DNA of 64,000 nt from Anniella stebbinsi (GCA_029215795.1 JARDYH010000001.1:401983154-402047153); one strand, 5' to 3'; numbered from the stretch's first letter, positions 10,741 through 23,059 are shown. Translations and numbers: made by a program. Notes: generated by a model not told the origin, from the letters alone.

Positions 10741-11816
10741 TATATAGGTTTCTGAAACTTGTCAGTGCTGCTAAGCAAGTTATGTAGCCCTGTGATTTTC
10801 CTCCATTATTGTATGTGTGCCATTCCTTTAAAATAAACATGAATTAGGTTTTGGCATGTATGTCAAAAGAAGTATGTCTCTCTCTGTGTGTTTGCCTTAC
10901 AGAGTCACTACAAAGTTGAACCCAAAGGAAATTACTATTTGTGCACATTTGTTTTGGTTTAAATAGTTTATGGTTTTCAGCGCATTTACAGAAATGAAGT
11001 GACTCCAAATCCCTTCACTTTTGACGACATCAAGCTGCCCTTATAGCTTTAGCCAGTTTTAATCAAGTTTACTACCTGCTCTATGATGCTTTCACCTCAT
11101 AAAGCTGACAAAGGGGGATAAAATGGCAATGATGAGAAGATCTGTTGTTGGCACATCCATGGAGTCAAATGGAAAATATTTAAAAGGACGAAACACAGAT
11201 TCTTTCCCCATGATATCTGATTAGAAACACTTGAAAACAGCCTGGTATTATTGTGAAAGACCTCTGTCCATTTGGAATTCAGCTATTTGTGTGTTAGGAA
11301 ATAGTGCCAAGAAAAGTTTAAGGCTGACATGATGTGGATTGTTAGGTCTCCCATCCCACCCAGCCACAAAGTCTACTGTCATAGGTGTGATTCTATGCTG
11401 CCTCAGGGGGTTGGTGGTAAAGTTGACTGGAATGAGAATCAAGACCACAAAACTTCACATCAATCTTATGCCAAGCCAAACACAACCTACCAGGCATGTT
11501 TGGTGGCCTTCAAGGCATTTGACCAGTATGACATGGGTAGGGTAGGCCAGTAGGGTGAAAGAATAGGTGGTTTTATTTCTTTTCACCCTATTGGCATCCA
11601 TGCTGGAACCATGCTCAAACACACAGAACCGGAGCATGCTTGGTTCTAACTTTTCTAAAGAAACATGCTTGCATTTTGGGCATTAAGTGGCAAGAATGTA
11701 AACATCACAACCTTGTTTTTGCAATCTCAAGCAAACAGGGGAGCCTTCTGAGAGATAAATGGGACATAAAGGTTGTGTTCATGCAACTAGTGTGCAGAAT
11801 AGAGGGGTTTTCTCCC

Positions 11817-12442
11817 AGACCTCCATCACATCTAATTTCCCCCCCTGGTTTGCCTCTGTGTTGTTGTTTTTTAACCTCTGATGCATAAGAGCATCAAGCT
11901 TTTGATCCCTTCACTGAATAGCTGCTCTTTCGCTCTTTCACTCATTTGATCTGTGGCTCCACCCCCCCTCCCTTTCTCTTTCCAGTCAGGTCCTGGCAGA
12001 TGAGTACTTCAACCAGACCAACTTCCTCCCTGGCAAAAATGAAATGACCCTTTAGCCTGGGTTTTTGGGGGCATCGAGGGAGTACGTTCCTGTCTATGCA
12101 GAGATTCAGGCCTTGTATGATTTTAAAAAAGGCTTTTGAGCCTGGGATGCAAGGTTTGGGTTTTATACTGAGGCTTGGAGCTGGCTGCTGGGATAGATCG
12201 CTTTTCCCTGCCAGGACCTGATGCAATCCATTCAAGCCCCCAGTTCCTTTAAAATTACATGGAAGCTTAGGGCGCATTCAATGCGCTTAGGGAAAATAAT
12301 CTAGACTTTTAGCATTCCAGGAAAGGCTGAGGAAGAGGAGGAGTGTCAGCAGGACAGGCACGGTGCCCTGTGAGTACCATGCTGAAAATCCGCACACCAG
12401 GCATGGCGAGAGTGCAGTAAATCACTGATGTGATGGAGCTCT
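11817..12442. mobile_element. TIR element, 626 bp, related to 53451-53940
   Basis: The left end AGACCTCCATCACATC is the inverse of the right end GATGTGATGGAGCTCT with one mismatch. About 380 bp on the right side (from about 12060) is closely similar to 53565-53940, including GGGATGCAAGGTTTGGGTTT and AGGGCGCATTCAATGCGCTT. It has no coding capacity for a transposase and no clear target duplication, so the superfamily is not assigned. Confidence 0.65.
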
Positions 12443-12634
12443 CAGTGAAGCAACCTGTTGCATTCTCTCGCTCTGATGAAGCAGGTCCACATGCAGAAAA
12501 CTATTGTTGCATATGGATAGCTTTTGCTGCATTAGGTTGGACTGGGCAACAGACGCTATCATATTGAACTGATACCCCTGTGGTGCTGATCCCCTTTTAA
12601 GTCATGACCTTGAAATTCCCATGCATATATAAGC

Positions 12635-12667
12635 CACCACCACCACCACCACCACCACCACCACCAC
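12635..12667. repeat. (CCA)n microsatellite
   Basis: About eleven CCA/CAC trinucleotides occur in a row. Confidence 0.92.
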
Positions 12668-13054
12668 CGTCATATGAAAGAGAAACTCCGCTCTGCATTT
12701 ATCTCACTTCTGACCTCTGTTTAGCTCATTCTCCATGAATGTACAGCATCACGCCATAGCACATCTGGGAGACATCACCTTGCATGAAAAGGTAGAAATC
12801 ATTCACGACTTCTTTCCCATGCTATATATTCTGAGAAATCCTTTTTTGTCCTTTTTTTTTTTTTTGCCCCCAAGTTGTAATGCGAGAGATATTTTATTGG
12901 TAACTGGCCAGTGATTGTATCTTCTACTGCTTGGTATTTGTGGCGAGATATCTGAAAACTAGGGAAGTTCAAATCAGCAAAACTCGAGATCACGAAGTTC
13001 TCCAAATTCTATCTTGAAGCTTGTTCTGTATCAGATTGCAAGCTTTGCTTCTTC

Positions 13055-13230
13055 TTTTTTTGCATGAAACTCTGTCCATATTTTCATGCATATTTTTCCA
13101 AATGCATTAATCAATTGCACACATTTTTGAAATGTACACATCGTTCTCCCATTAATTAAAGTGTATTTGTGTGCATTTTTCAAAAGTACACATTTTTTAA
13201 CGCACATTTTGAAATGTACACAAATCACAT
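13055..13230. repeat. TTTTTGAAATGTACACA-type dispersed repeat
   Basis: ATTTTTGAAATGTACACAT, TGTGCATTTTTCAAAAGTAC and TTTTGAAATGTACACAAATC recur in close succession. This is the same style as 7195-7420 and 62560-62790. Confidence 0.6.
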
Positions 13231-14929
13231 TGCACGCTCGGACATGTATGGACCTTGAACTCAGATTGCATCTGAGTCTGTGTTTGGTCCCAAAGGTGCA
13301 AAACTGTGTAAAATCCAGATCAATAATGATTTTCTCACACTTCCCTACTGAAAGCCAAGTGGAAGCCATAGAAAGAGATCCACTCCATAGCACTCCACAA
13401 AGCCCATCGATACATGGAGTTTGGGAAGTAGATCCAGTGGACATGATCCCGATTTCCCCTCCGCATGTTTAGTCCACCCGCTTTCAAGAGGTCTCAAAGG
13501 GTCCAATATGAGAAAGGGAGAAACGTTTTTCACAATGAAATTAATGAGAGGGGAGTAGATGATGGAATTGTAGCTGGAGTGCTATGGAGAAAGCCCAGAA
13601 CCCGAAACAGAGAGTTAAACGTCCAAAGAGTGGCACCAGCAGAAATGTTGACACAAAGCCTATCTGTCTGATTAAGTAAAAAACAAACAGTGGATTCATG
13701 TAGTTGGATACATTGGCATGATGCCCAGAGTCCTGGCCTGAGTTTGTGGAGATTTGAAGAAACGCTCGACTCCAGGCCCCATTGTTCCCATCCATTTGCA
13801 AGGAAAGGATGGAGTTTGAGAAGGGTCTTTTGCTGTCCAGGCATAAAATGTTTCACTCTGGTCTCAGACCTCATTGGAACAAATTGGGCACTAGGAGCTC
13901 TCCGTGGTGCTGCACCCTCCGGCCTGCCTCTCTGCACTGAGTCTGTGGGCTCCTCCTTGGGGCCAGAACAGGACAAAAACTCTTCTTTTTGACTGGTGGA
14001 ATTCATGGCATTTGATGTTAACCAAATCATGTTATATTTATGCTAGCTTTTGTTATTCTCAATGTTGTTGATGTTTTTCATGTTGATGGATTTGGTTATT
14101 TTAAGAAGATACTGTTTTACTTAAGAAGATCTTGTTTGTCACTGTGGTGCAAGTAAGCAGGAACAGGATGGAAACTGTATGGAGTTAAATGGTTTCACTC
14201 AAGTTCATTGCTAAGATCTTATGCAGCTGTGTCAAAACAGGAAATGTGAGTGACTTGCACATCCTGACTTCCATTAATTACTGTAACATTTGATTAAGCC
14301 GATTGTGTGGGTGGCAATGCTTCATATTTCTTAGCTCCCTGTACAGTTTGATTGTCAAAGAAGGCCTCTTGAGATGCGGTTGAGTTTTGCTGTAAATGTC
14401 CCCCAGTGAATTCACATGTAAGGAAGTTTGAGGGAAGCAAAGAAGAATTTCTCTTAGACTAGACATAGTATATTTCAGCCATTTGAAAACAGGATAGGAA
14501 GTACCATCCATTCAAGCATCTTCTTCTTTCATCATCTCCAAGTGATGTCCACAAGAGGCCTTGGAGTATAGGTATTGTTGCTAGTGTTCTGAACATTTAT
14601 CTAGAGGTAAGGTTTGGGGTGGCAAATCTGTCAGTAAACTCCTATCTGAAGGTTTACTTGCCCCCACATGAACCATCCTGATTGTTAGTAGCTTCAGCAG
14701 TGGCCTGAAACTGGGTGTAGTAAGCTTAGTGGGATCCCATTTGTAGAACTCACCTGCTGCAACTATTTGTTGGTGCCTACTGTAATAGGAATTGGGGGGG
14801 GGGGAGGGAAACTTGCATGATCCCAGAGTCCAGGAGTGACCTGGAAACATCCAAAATAGGCCTTGGAGTATAGGTATAAAATTACTAGAGTTCCAGCAAA
14901 CAGTGATGGGTGGTAATAGTGGTTCTAAA

Positions 14930-14995
14930 GCAACTTTCTCCAACCTGGTGCCCTGTAGGTGTTTGGACAACAATTCCCAGCAGGTTGGAGAAGGG
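14930..14995 (+). mobile_element. hAT-type MITE fragment
   Basis: CTCCAACCTGGTGCCCTGTA and GACAACAATTCCCAGCA match the left arm of the 135-bp MITE family. The palindrome is cut short by an inverse GGTTGGAGAA. Confidence 0.55.
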
Positions 14996-15504
14996 TGCTC
15001 TAAAAGCTGTTTCCTCCGCCTCCACAAAGGTGGAGGAGACAGCTGCCTCCAGTTAGTCTGCATCCAAAGCATGGATTTATCCATTTCATGCTGTTCAACT
15101 TCATCCATCATTGCATCACAATGGTTGTACACACAGTCTTTTCATAATGTCTTAGGAATGGTCCTTCTTGCTGTGACATGCCCATGTGTTTTTGTAAACT
15201 CTGCAGGGGAGGACTAACCCTTCTGTTCTGTGTTTGACCATATCCTAACGCAGCAGTGCCTGATCCCACCGTTAAGGTTTCCTGAGGATTATTGCAGTAA
15301 GCACAATAAATTAAAACCGTATTTGAAGCCACCCCAAAGCAGCTCTGGATGATGTACAGATCCTCCTAAACTTGGAAAGCTGTGTGATCATGGACACGAT
15401 GAGATTCCATTGAAAGTTAATACTGGGGATTCATCTCGGTGGTTTTATCTTCCTTCTATGAAATCGTACTTAGCCCTAGCCCCAGGGAGCAGGAAACATT
15501 GATT

Positions 15505-15692
15505 GGGATTGGACCATAACTCAGTGTCAGAACACATGCTTTGCATGAAAAGGAGTTTCCCATTTACATCCATGTTATCTCCTCGTAAGGCTAAGAAAGG
15601 TGGAGATCTCAGAGAGTCACTGCCAGTCCTTGTAAGTGATAACACTGAGCTAGATGGACAAGTGGTCTGATTAGGTATAAGGCTGCATCAGT
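15505..15692 (+). mobile_element. tRNA-derived MIR-like SINE
   Basis: The A-box region (TGGACCATAACTCAGTGTCA) and TGCTTTGCATGAAAAGGAG are followed by the conserved tail CACTGAGCTAGATGGACAAG and TATAAGGCTGCATC. The B box is decayed. Confidence 0.65.
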
Positions 15693-15907
15693 ATTTAGGT
15701 ATCCAACTGCATCAGTATTTTTTTCTGTGTTAATTAGCATTTGCAATGTTATAGGCTGGCTAGACATTCAGGTGTATAGCCTAGACGTTGCACCAATTAT
15801 GGCTGCCATTTGTGCACATTTTACAAATTTGCACAAATTCCAGCCACAAAGACCCTCTCCCTCAGTTCCCGACACACCACTGCCAGCCAGCGTTGAGAAG
15901 ACTGGGC

Positions 15908-16469
15908 TAGAGATGGGTGAATGAGCAACATTCCAGATGTTCAGAGAACTCCTAACTGAGGCCAGATCTACACCAAGCAGGAGATGACACTTGGAAAACT
16001 GTTTGAAAATTGTATATGGCGTGTGTCCTGGGCCCCAACAGTTGTCACTACTGTTTTAAACCATTTTAAAGCTGTAGTGTAGATCCTGCTATAGTCTAGC
16101 CACTTGTCTCCTGCCCGATCCCTGTTCGTGTTTGCAATCGCTGCTTACTCTGCACAAGCAGGATACCTGCTCAAATGGTGCAGCGATCAAACGGGAAATT
16201 TGTAGAAATCTCCCCAAATTTGTGCAAATTTCCTAATTTGGGCACAATACTTCTGTAGACTGAAGTGGGTCTGATTCGGCCTACTGAGGAAATGCGACAA
16301 ATTAGGAAATGGGCACAAATTAAACCGGGAATCGGGAACGAAACACATGCTTGACAATTTGCAAATTGTTTTGGCGGACACAGGCTCACGGTTGTACTCT
16401 TGTTTGGAACATCGTATAGGGCACACTTGAATGTTTTGTGAGCAAAAACAAGATTCTCAGACATCCCTA
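15908..16469. mobile_element. hAT-type element, 562 bp, perfect 8-bp duplication
   Basis: The ends are TAGAGATGGGTGA and the inverse of CAGACATCCCTA. GACTGGGC occurs immediately on both sides (15900-15907 and 16470-16477), a perfect 8-bp target duplication diagnostic of the hAT superfamily. No transposase ORF is present. A second repeat lies inside it at 15960-16110. Confidence 0.82.
15960..16110. mobile_element. Palindromic MITE (TCTACACCAAGCAGG family) inside the hAT element
   Basis: GGCCAGATCTACACCAAGCA at the left is mirrored by GTGTAGATCCTGCTATAG near the right. GGGCCCCAACAGTTGTCA in the middle is also present at 37736-37753. It is the same family as 37635-37858, but shorter. Confidence 0.6.
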
Positions 16470-16617
16470 GACTGGGCTAGATGGACTGCTACCAGGGATT
16501 GGTATAAGGGTTATATGTAGACCTTAAACCTGACAAGAAACTCCAGGGGTGTAAGAGAGTGGGTGATCCAAGTTCATCCAGGGAGCTCCTTAGCTGAGCA
16601 GGGAATTGAATGCAGGT

Positions 16618-17400
16618 CACAGAATCATAGAATAGTAGAATTGGAAGGGGCCTATAAGGCCATCTGGTCCAACCCCCTGCTCAATGGGGGAATCCACCTT
16701 AAAGCATCCCTGGCAGATGGCTGTACAGCTGCCTCTTGAAGGCCTCAAGTGTGGGAGGGCCCACGACCTCCCCAGGTCACTGGTTTCATTGTCGTACTGC
16801 TCTAACAGTCAGGAAGTTTTACCTGATGTCCAGCCGGAATCTGGCTTCCTGTAACTTGAGCCCATTATTCCGTGCCCTGCGTTCTGGGATGATCGAAGAG
16901 AGATTCTGGCCCTCCTCTGTGTGACAACCTTTTGAGTATTTGAAGAGTGCTATCATGTCTCCCCTCAGTCTTCTCTTCTCCAGGCTAAACATGCCCAGTT
17001 CTTTCAGACTCTCCTCATAGGGCTTTGTTTCCAGACCCCTGATCATCTGCGTTGCCCTCCTCTCAACACGCTCTAGCTTGTCTGCATCCTTCTTGAAGTG
17101 GACGCAATACTCAAGATGAGGCCTAACCAGTGCTGAATAGAGGGGAACCAGTACCTTGCATGATTTGGAAACTTTACTTCTATTAATGCAGCCCAAGATA
17201 GCATTTGCTTTTTGTGCAGCCACATCACACTGTTGGCTCATATTCAGTTTGTGATCTACAACCATTCCAAGATCCGTCTTGCTGGTAGTATTGCTGAGCC
17301 AAGTATCCCCCATCTTGTAACTGTGCATTTGGTTTCTTTTTCCTAGGTGTAGAACTTGGCATTTCTCCCTATTAAATTCCATTCTGTTTGGTGCAAGCCA
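16618..17400 (-). mobile_element. CR1 LINE, 3' end with partial ORF2
   Basis: The minus strand encodes a 187-residue stretch of CR1 ORF2: MEFNREKCQVLHLGKRN, then [36 protein letters not shown] and [20 protein letters not shown]. The 3' UTR ends with the CR1 terminus at 16620-16640 (complement of CAGAATCATAGAATAGTAG). Several residues of the expected frame are missing around the HLEYCVHF segment, so the ORF is defective. Confidence 0.9.
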
Positions 17401-18180
17401 AACTATCTAGCCACTGCACTACAGTGGCTGTCTGGTGTTCTAGCCTTCATCCATGCCACATACCTTCAGCAAATCACCACCTACTGCTATGCCAATCCTG
17501 ACACTTTGGAATCAGGCTCCGCCATCAACACATAATGCCTGTAATCACCCACTCATGATCTGGTGCCACAAGACCAGTGAAAGCAAACGATTGTCACTTT
17601 GTATTACATATGCTGCTGTCGCTGGGCTTGTTTAATTCTATTCACTTAGCGATGCAACCCAAACATCTGCTTTCCATTTGGAGAATCAATCAGCACTTCA
17701 TCTCCGTGAATGCTTGGCGCTAGCCCATCCTATTGTGTACATTGCCTTAAATCTCTGTGAAGTCCACCACTGCCTGTTTCATCCAGATCACCCCTTGTTT
17801 TTCTCGAGGGATTTAACTGAAATGAAATTTGGCACACAAGTCTCAAACGGTTTCTGTACTGGGGACCTGCAACTCATAAAGGCTTTGGGAACATGTTGTG
17901 GGCTGCCTTTGAGAATCCTAAAGATGTTTGGCATGCAGCATGGCTTTTATTTTGTTTTCTAAAACAGACTTATATCTTTAGTGTAAATCTGAATGCTACA
18001 GAATGTATTTTATGTGTGTGCATGTGTGTGTGTTGATGACACTCTGATTTAGAATTCTGGATAAGCTGTGAAATCCACACTATGCAGTACATCAGCAAGA
18101 TGAGTTAAAATTAGGGCTGTGGTGCTTAAGCGGTTAATCAGAACATCTTTAATCTAATTAAATGATCCTAATTAATTGGA

Positions 18181-18226
18181 TATCTATCTATCATCTATCT
18201 ATCTATCATCTATCTATCTATCTATC

Positions 18227-18296
<70 letters not shown>
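18181..18296. repeat. (ATCT)n tetranucleotide microsatellite
   Basis: About 28 TATC units occur with three or four ATC interruptions. Expected to be length-polymorphic. Confidence 0.95.
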
Positions 18297-18766
18297 GCAT
18301 GCTGCCCTATATAGCCTTCCTCCTCCCCTCCATATGAACCTCAAAGGCAAACATATGAATAGTATTGATCTTACATCTCATCTCACTATCGAATCTTAGT
18401 TTGAGGAGGTATGACAGAGAATCCATTTGTGGGTGGGGTCTGTCAAGTTTTCCTGGGTTCACCACCCCGACTTTGTTCCAGTTTTCACTCCACAAATGGT
18501 ATCATTTTTCAGATTTTCTGGACAGTTTGCACATCTCCCCCTCCCTGAGCAAACTGCAGAACCTGCAGGAAAAATGCACAAAAAAGTTTCCAGAGTTTGG
18601 GGAAAGCTTGCAGCTCAGCTCGCAAATGGAAATTGAGGCTGCAGACTCAATGGAGTAAAAACAACAACAACCCTGATTTCCCAGTGATGGAAATCCTTAT
18701 GTTTGCAAACCCCTTGATGTGTCTGTTTTCCTTATGCGATTCAGAAAAGGCCTGTGCACATTGACA

Positions 18767-18790
18767 ATAAATAATAATAATAATAATAAT
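18767..18790. repeat. (AAT)n microsatellite
   Basis: ATAATAATA units run directly into a TTTATATAGCACTTTCTAAC segment that may be an old LINE tail. Confidence 0.8.
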
Positions 18791-19154
18791 TTATATAGCA
18801 CTTTCTAACAAAGCGCTACATGCGATAAAATAGATCAGCAGTTTATAAAAATGCAATAAATGTAATAAACTACAATAATTCTAATAAAATACTGCACTAT
18901 ATAATGTCTGACAGTGCATAAATTATAAATACCAGTGTGCGATGTTTGTTTTTCATCACTGCTGATTAAAAAGGGAAGGGCAAAAGTTCTCAGATAGATT
19001 TGTGCTGGGTATCTAATCTGCAGGGTCTGCTTACAGAAATCCAAGAATGATATCCTTTATTTGCAATGTATTTTGAGGGTGTGTGTGTTGTGTTCAAAGG
19101 ATGCAAATGTTACAATTAAATCAGGAGAGTTTGAAACCGGGGTTGGACATCATC

Positions 19155-19215
19155 TTGAACAGCTTTCTCCAACCTGGTGTCCTCCAAATGTGTTGGACTA
19201 CAACTCCCAGGATCC
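19155..19215 (+). mobile_element. hAT-type MITE fragment
   Basis: CTCCAACCTGGTGTCCTCCA followed by TTGGACTACAACTCCCAGGA is one arm of the 135-bp MITE family. Confidence 0.6.
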
Positions 19216-19266
19216 TCCATTCAGACTACAATTCTGGGAAGTGTATTTAAAATATATGAAGGGCCC

Positions 19267-19967
19267 TGACGTGTTTACTATACAGAACCCAGAAAGCCAG
19301 CCAATTTCCTTATCTACGAATGTCCAGGAAAAATGCCAGGCCTTACTTGTTTACAGAGGTTTATTTACAGTTCGTGAATCCAATTACAAATTGCCAGGGT
19401 CATGCCATTAGTTCCATCAGTTCCAGTCGTCTAAGCCGAAAGTCAAACCAGGTTTCCAAATTCCAGATTCCAGATTCCAAAGCAACAGTCAGCCGGGTGT
19501 CCAGTCCACAGATTCTGATCCAAGATCACGGAGGAGGTCAAGAGCCGAAAACGTCAGTTGTTCTCAACGAACCTTAGCTTCTGCCTACCTCCCTCTTTAT
19601 ACTCTGTTTGAGCCTGCTCACAGCTGCATGCAATTCCCTCATTATCTTTACTTAAGGCTTGCGTCAGCTGTGCTCTGTTTTCTTAGTCTCATACTTCGCC
19701 TTGTGGGCTTAGTTTTCTCCGCCCGTTTGAGCTGCCGCCTTTGCTGAGGAGTTACCGGACAAACTCCTTCAGGCCCCGAGTCTTCCTCATTAGAAACAGG
19801 GGGTGGGGTGGGGTGGGGTGGGGTGGGGTGGGTGGCTTTCCTGGGGCTCTTCTGAGGACCCTGCCTGCTGTTCCTCCTCCTCCGGTAAGTCCTGGGGAAG
19901 GGGTGGAGCTGCAGTTTCTGCCCCTTCTTCCTCCTCAGAGGAAGATTCTTCAGCCTGCCTCATGACA
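19267..19967 (-). mobile_element. Solo LTR, 701 bp, with 5-bp duplication
   Basis: On minus it begins TGTCATGAGGCAGGC and ends CACGTCA, giving TG...CA termini. GGCCC lies directly outside both ends (19262-19266 and 19968-19972), a perfect 5-bp duplication as expected for LTR integration. AATAAA occurs on minus in the complement of GGTTTATTTACAG near 19360. The E-rich ORF at 19790-19975 on minus is a by-product of GAG/GAA repeats, not a gene. There is no internal region, so the provirus has recombined to a single LTR. Confidence 0.75.
19798..19834 (+). repeat. (GGGGT)n repeat, potential G-quadruplex
   Basis: Six or more GGGGT units occur in a row, giving at least five G-runs of four. The tract lies inside the solo LTR. 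Confidence 0.9.
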
Positions 19968-20385
19968 GGCCCCAAGTTGAGGAAGGCTGATCTTTCAGTC
20001 TAATTTTGACATTTGCATGCCTCGAAGAAACAATGTCCCTCAAAACTCATGAGGCCCAAACCTGCCATGTTTTTGCACAGATCCCATTTAGTTCAGCAGA
20101 GCCTGTGCAAGAGAATTTCCCAAGTGCTTAACTTCATGGTCTTTCTCTACAGAGCTGGGATGCTTTTTACATCTGTTTGATGCCTCTTGCTGCTTCTTGA
20201 TTTGGCTGCAGGACTCCCTGGCCTAATTCCTAGCTAGCTTGTTTTCCTCCTGACTTCTCAAATTTTCACTTCATAGGGATTATTCTGATGTAATCATAGG
20301 CATGTTTAGAGAGTAGGACTTTTTAAAAATGACCTAAGGCCCTATTTCTTAGCTCCCCCCCTGCCCAATTTGGGATAGGTATTTT

Positions 20386-21249
20386 TAGGGGTGTGCATGC
20401 CAAAAAAATATCGTTGTTTATCGTTATCGTCATTTTGGACCAAAACAATTATCATCTTCATTCATATCGTAGGTGAACCATATCGTCTTCACGATAATTA
20501 TCATGAAAAAACAACATTTTTTGCAGACCTATTTTTAAAGAAAAAAATGCCTATAACCTGTATTTTAAAAGTTAGAGGCTTGAAACGTGGTCACAGTGCT
20601 TATGGGGTATGCCTAAGTATGTGTATGAAATTTGAGATCAATCCCTCCAACCCTCGATTTTATATGAATTTTTTAAAGATCGTTTCCGTTCTGACAGGTC
20701 TGAATGGATGCACGTGGCGAGCTGTCATTCTGATCTGTCAGAACTGAAACGATCTTTAATAAATTCATATAAAATCGAGGGTTGGAGGGATTGATCTCAA
20801 ATTGGCACATACGTGTAGCACATGTCGCTACACATATGTGCCAAATTTGAGATCGATCCCTCCAACCCTCGATTTTATATGAATTTATTAAAGATCAGTT
20901 CAGAATGACAGCTCGCTACGTGCGTTCATTCAGACCTGTCAGAACAGAAACGATCTTTAAAAAATTCATATAAAATCGAGGGTTGGAGGGATCGATCTCA
21001 AATTTCATACACATACTTAGGCATACCCCATAAGCACTGTGACCAGGTTTCAAGCCTCTAACTTTTAAAATACATATGTTATAGGTATATTTATATGATA
21101 GTCCGATCAAACGATAAAATCGCCCGAAAATTATCGTCTCCGATGATTATCATAGATTTTTTTATTGTATCGTCATCGTTAAACACATGCACGATAATGA
21201 CCTCATCATATCGTTATTGTACATTTTAAGGATATGATACACATCCCTA
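20386..21249. mobile_element. Palindromic hAT-type element, 864 bp
   Basis: The ends are TAGGGGTGTGCATGCC and the inverse of GATACACATCCCTA. GTATTTTT follows the right end (21250-21257), and the same eight bases occur at 20379-20386 with the final T shared by the element end. The outer arms carry many ATCGT/ATCAT motifs. The inner part contains four alternately oriented copies of a block with CCCTCCAACCCTCGATTTTA, so two hairpins sit inside one larger hairpin. The block from 20548, CCTATAACCTGTATTTTAAA, is related to the core unit of the 24609 element. There is no transposase ORF. Confidence 0.8.
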
Positions 21250-21653
21250 GTATTTTTGTTTCTTTGTTCATTTCAGCTTGGTTTTGATAAGAACTTACCA
21301 AAATTCGCAAAGTTCTCCATATTTGGCACGACAGGAATTTGAGATTAAAGAAATGCAAATGTGGGAGAAACTAGAACTCATGGTTTCATCCATCCAAGTC
21401 CAGGGCTTTAAACACTTCGCTCTTCAAACGGTGGGTTCGAATCCCTGTACCAAATTAGGGTTGCCACCTCTCTGTTTTTGAATAGTTGAGCAGTTATAAG
21501 TATATCATGGTCCCCCACCCCCCATACTGGGAATAGCTGTGCCTATTGAATTTGGCTGGTGCAGATGGGAGAAAATTTCGGATCCGTACACTTTACATCA
21601 GATTTCCCCAAAACTCACAAACTCACAAAGTACTACCTATTGAGGAAAGTACG

Positions 21654-21728
21654 CTTTAAGTTGGATTCCTGCATTGAGCAGGGGGTTGGACTTGATGGCC
21701 TTATAGTAGATTCTATGCTTCTATGAAA
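21654..21728 (+). mobile_element. CR1 LINE, 3' terminal fragment
   Basis: TGGATTCCTGCATTGAGCAG then GGGGTTGGACTTGATGGCCT and a terminal TTCTATGCTTCTATG identify only the last ~70 bp of a CR1 copy. Confidence 0.8.
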
Positions 21729-22478
21729 GAAAGACCTTGAGATTTTAGAAATGTGAATGGGGAGACATGAAACTAACAAATTTGCCCATCCCTATATCCA
21801 ACTGCAATGTGAGAATAATAAGACCAACCTACTTAACAGGGCTTTTGTATGGGTCACATAGATCTGCCTACATATGATTCAGAATGGTAGCATGGTGTGG
21901 TGATAGATTGGATTGCGCCATATCAGACTGAAGATGCGGAGGGGCTCTGGCTTTTTTAAATACTCCCTTGTGTTAAAAACAACAATAACTCCATTCAAAG
22001 AAAGCCAGCACAACTGCAAAGGGCTGATCTCCTTATTACAGGGAAGATTTGTGCACAGGGAACCATTTGGAAGTTGCACTCCCTCCCTCTCCAATATTGT
22101 TAAGTGGCACTGTCCATTTTGTAGGGCCCCCATCTCACTCTACTGCAAGGAATGATCCACACTGAGAGATGATGTCTCATGAAGTGCTTTGAACTCTCCA
22201 AAGCACTTTATGGAAAGGCACCTCTTCCCTGAGTCTCTTTTCATCTTACCTTGGCTTGGATCCATTTCCTCTTCCTGTTTTTTGTTCTAATATTTTTCCT
22301 CCTAATCATCTGGTCACGATTTATCCTATAAAGAAGAAGTAAAGCAGGCCCTCCATTACTTGTCTACAGCTCAACTCACCTTCCCCATTGAGCTGTAGAC
22401 CGGCATTTTTCTCCACTGTTGTTGAGCATTCCAAAGCTCTGAGCAGCTCCAAGCTCTTGCCTTTAAAACAAACACACA

Positions 22479-22480
<2 letters not shown>

Positions 22481-22515
<35 letters not shown>
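22481..22515. repeat. (TA)n microsatellite
   Basis: An uninterrupted run of about 17 TA units. Confidence 0.95.
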
Positions 22516-22517
<2 letters not shown>

Positions 22518-23059
22518 ACCTGCCAGAAAAATGGCTTTATTCTTCACCCCTGAAATTATTTTGGCTCAAAGCCCAAGACCAGTAATGTTAAGTTTTGGAC
22601 CAATTACAGGTGTCTGCTCCAATATGCCATAACTCATCGCTGTTATAAATATCTGCTTCATGCTATTGAAAACAGGGAGAGTCCTGATTATCCAGCAGAA
22701 CACAGAGCTTTACTGTGTGCTTATGTCTGGCAGAGCAGTAGGTGTAGCTTTTTTTTCCTAGTAGGATCCAGAAGCTACTTTTAGAGGAAGTACTTCTTCA
22801 CATAGCATATAAATGATGGAATGTGCTACCTCAAGATGTTGCAATGGCCACCAACCTGGATGGCTTTACAAGGGGATTAGAACAAGTTATGGAAGAGAAG
22901 GCTATCCATGGCTACTAGTCATGATGGGTATATGCATTCATGTTCCATGCTACAAATGTTCACATGATTAGTGAGCAAGACAGAACTTCTTCCACATTCC
23001 TACCACTTTGCCCCAAAATGCCACACAGCATGCCACTTGTCTATTAAGAGAAGCCTAAA

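Larger units (their letters stand above)
15840..16535 (+). mobile_element. tRNA-derived SINE split by a hAT insertion
   Basis: The left portion (to 15907) reads CACTGCCAGCCAGCGTTGAG then AAGACTGGGC. The right portion (from 16470) resumes at GACTGGGCTAGATGGACTGC. Together they give the CTGCCAGTCAGTGTTGACAA-type tail seen intact at 35690-35760. The interruption is the element at 15908-16469. Confidence 0.7.

Noticed and set aside
13530..14030. A 166-codon minus-strand ORF
   Set aside because: No domain, no repeats of a known family, no splice evidence; treated as chance open frame.
19790..19975. Acidic E-rich ORF, and a similar one at 9139-9408
   Set aside because: Both lie inside solo LTRs on the minus strand and reflect GAG/GAA repeats; no retroviral protein domain is present.
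21395..21465. tRNA-like B box (GTGGGTTCGAATCCC)
   Set aside because: No A box at the right distance and no cloverleaf could be formed by eye; probably a decayed tRNA-derived repeat.
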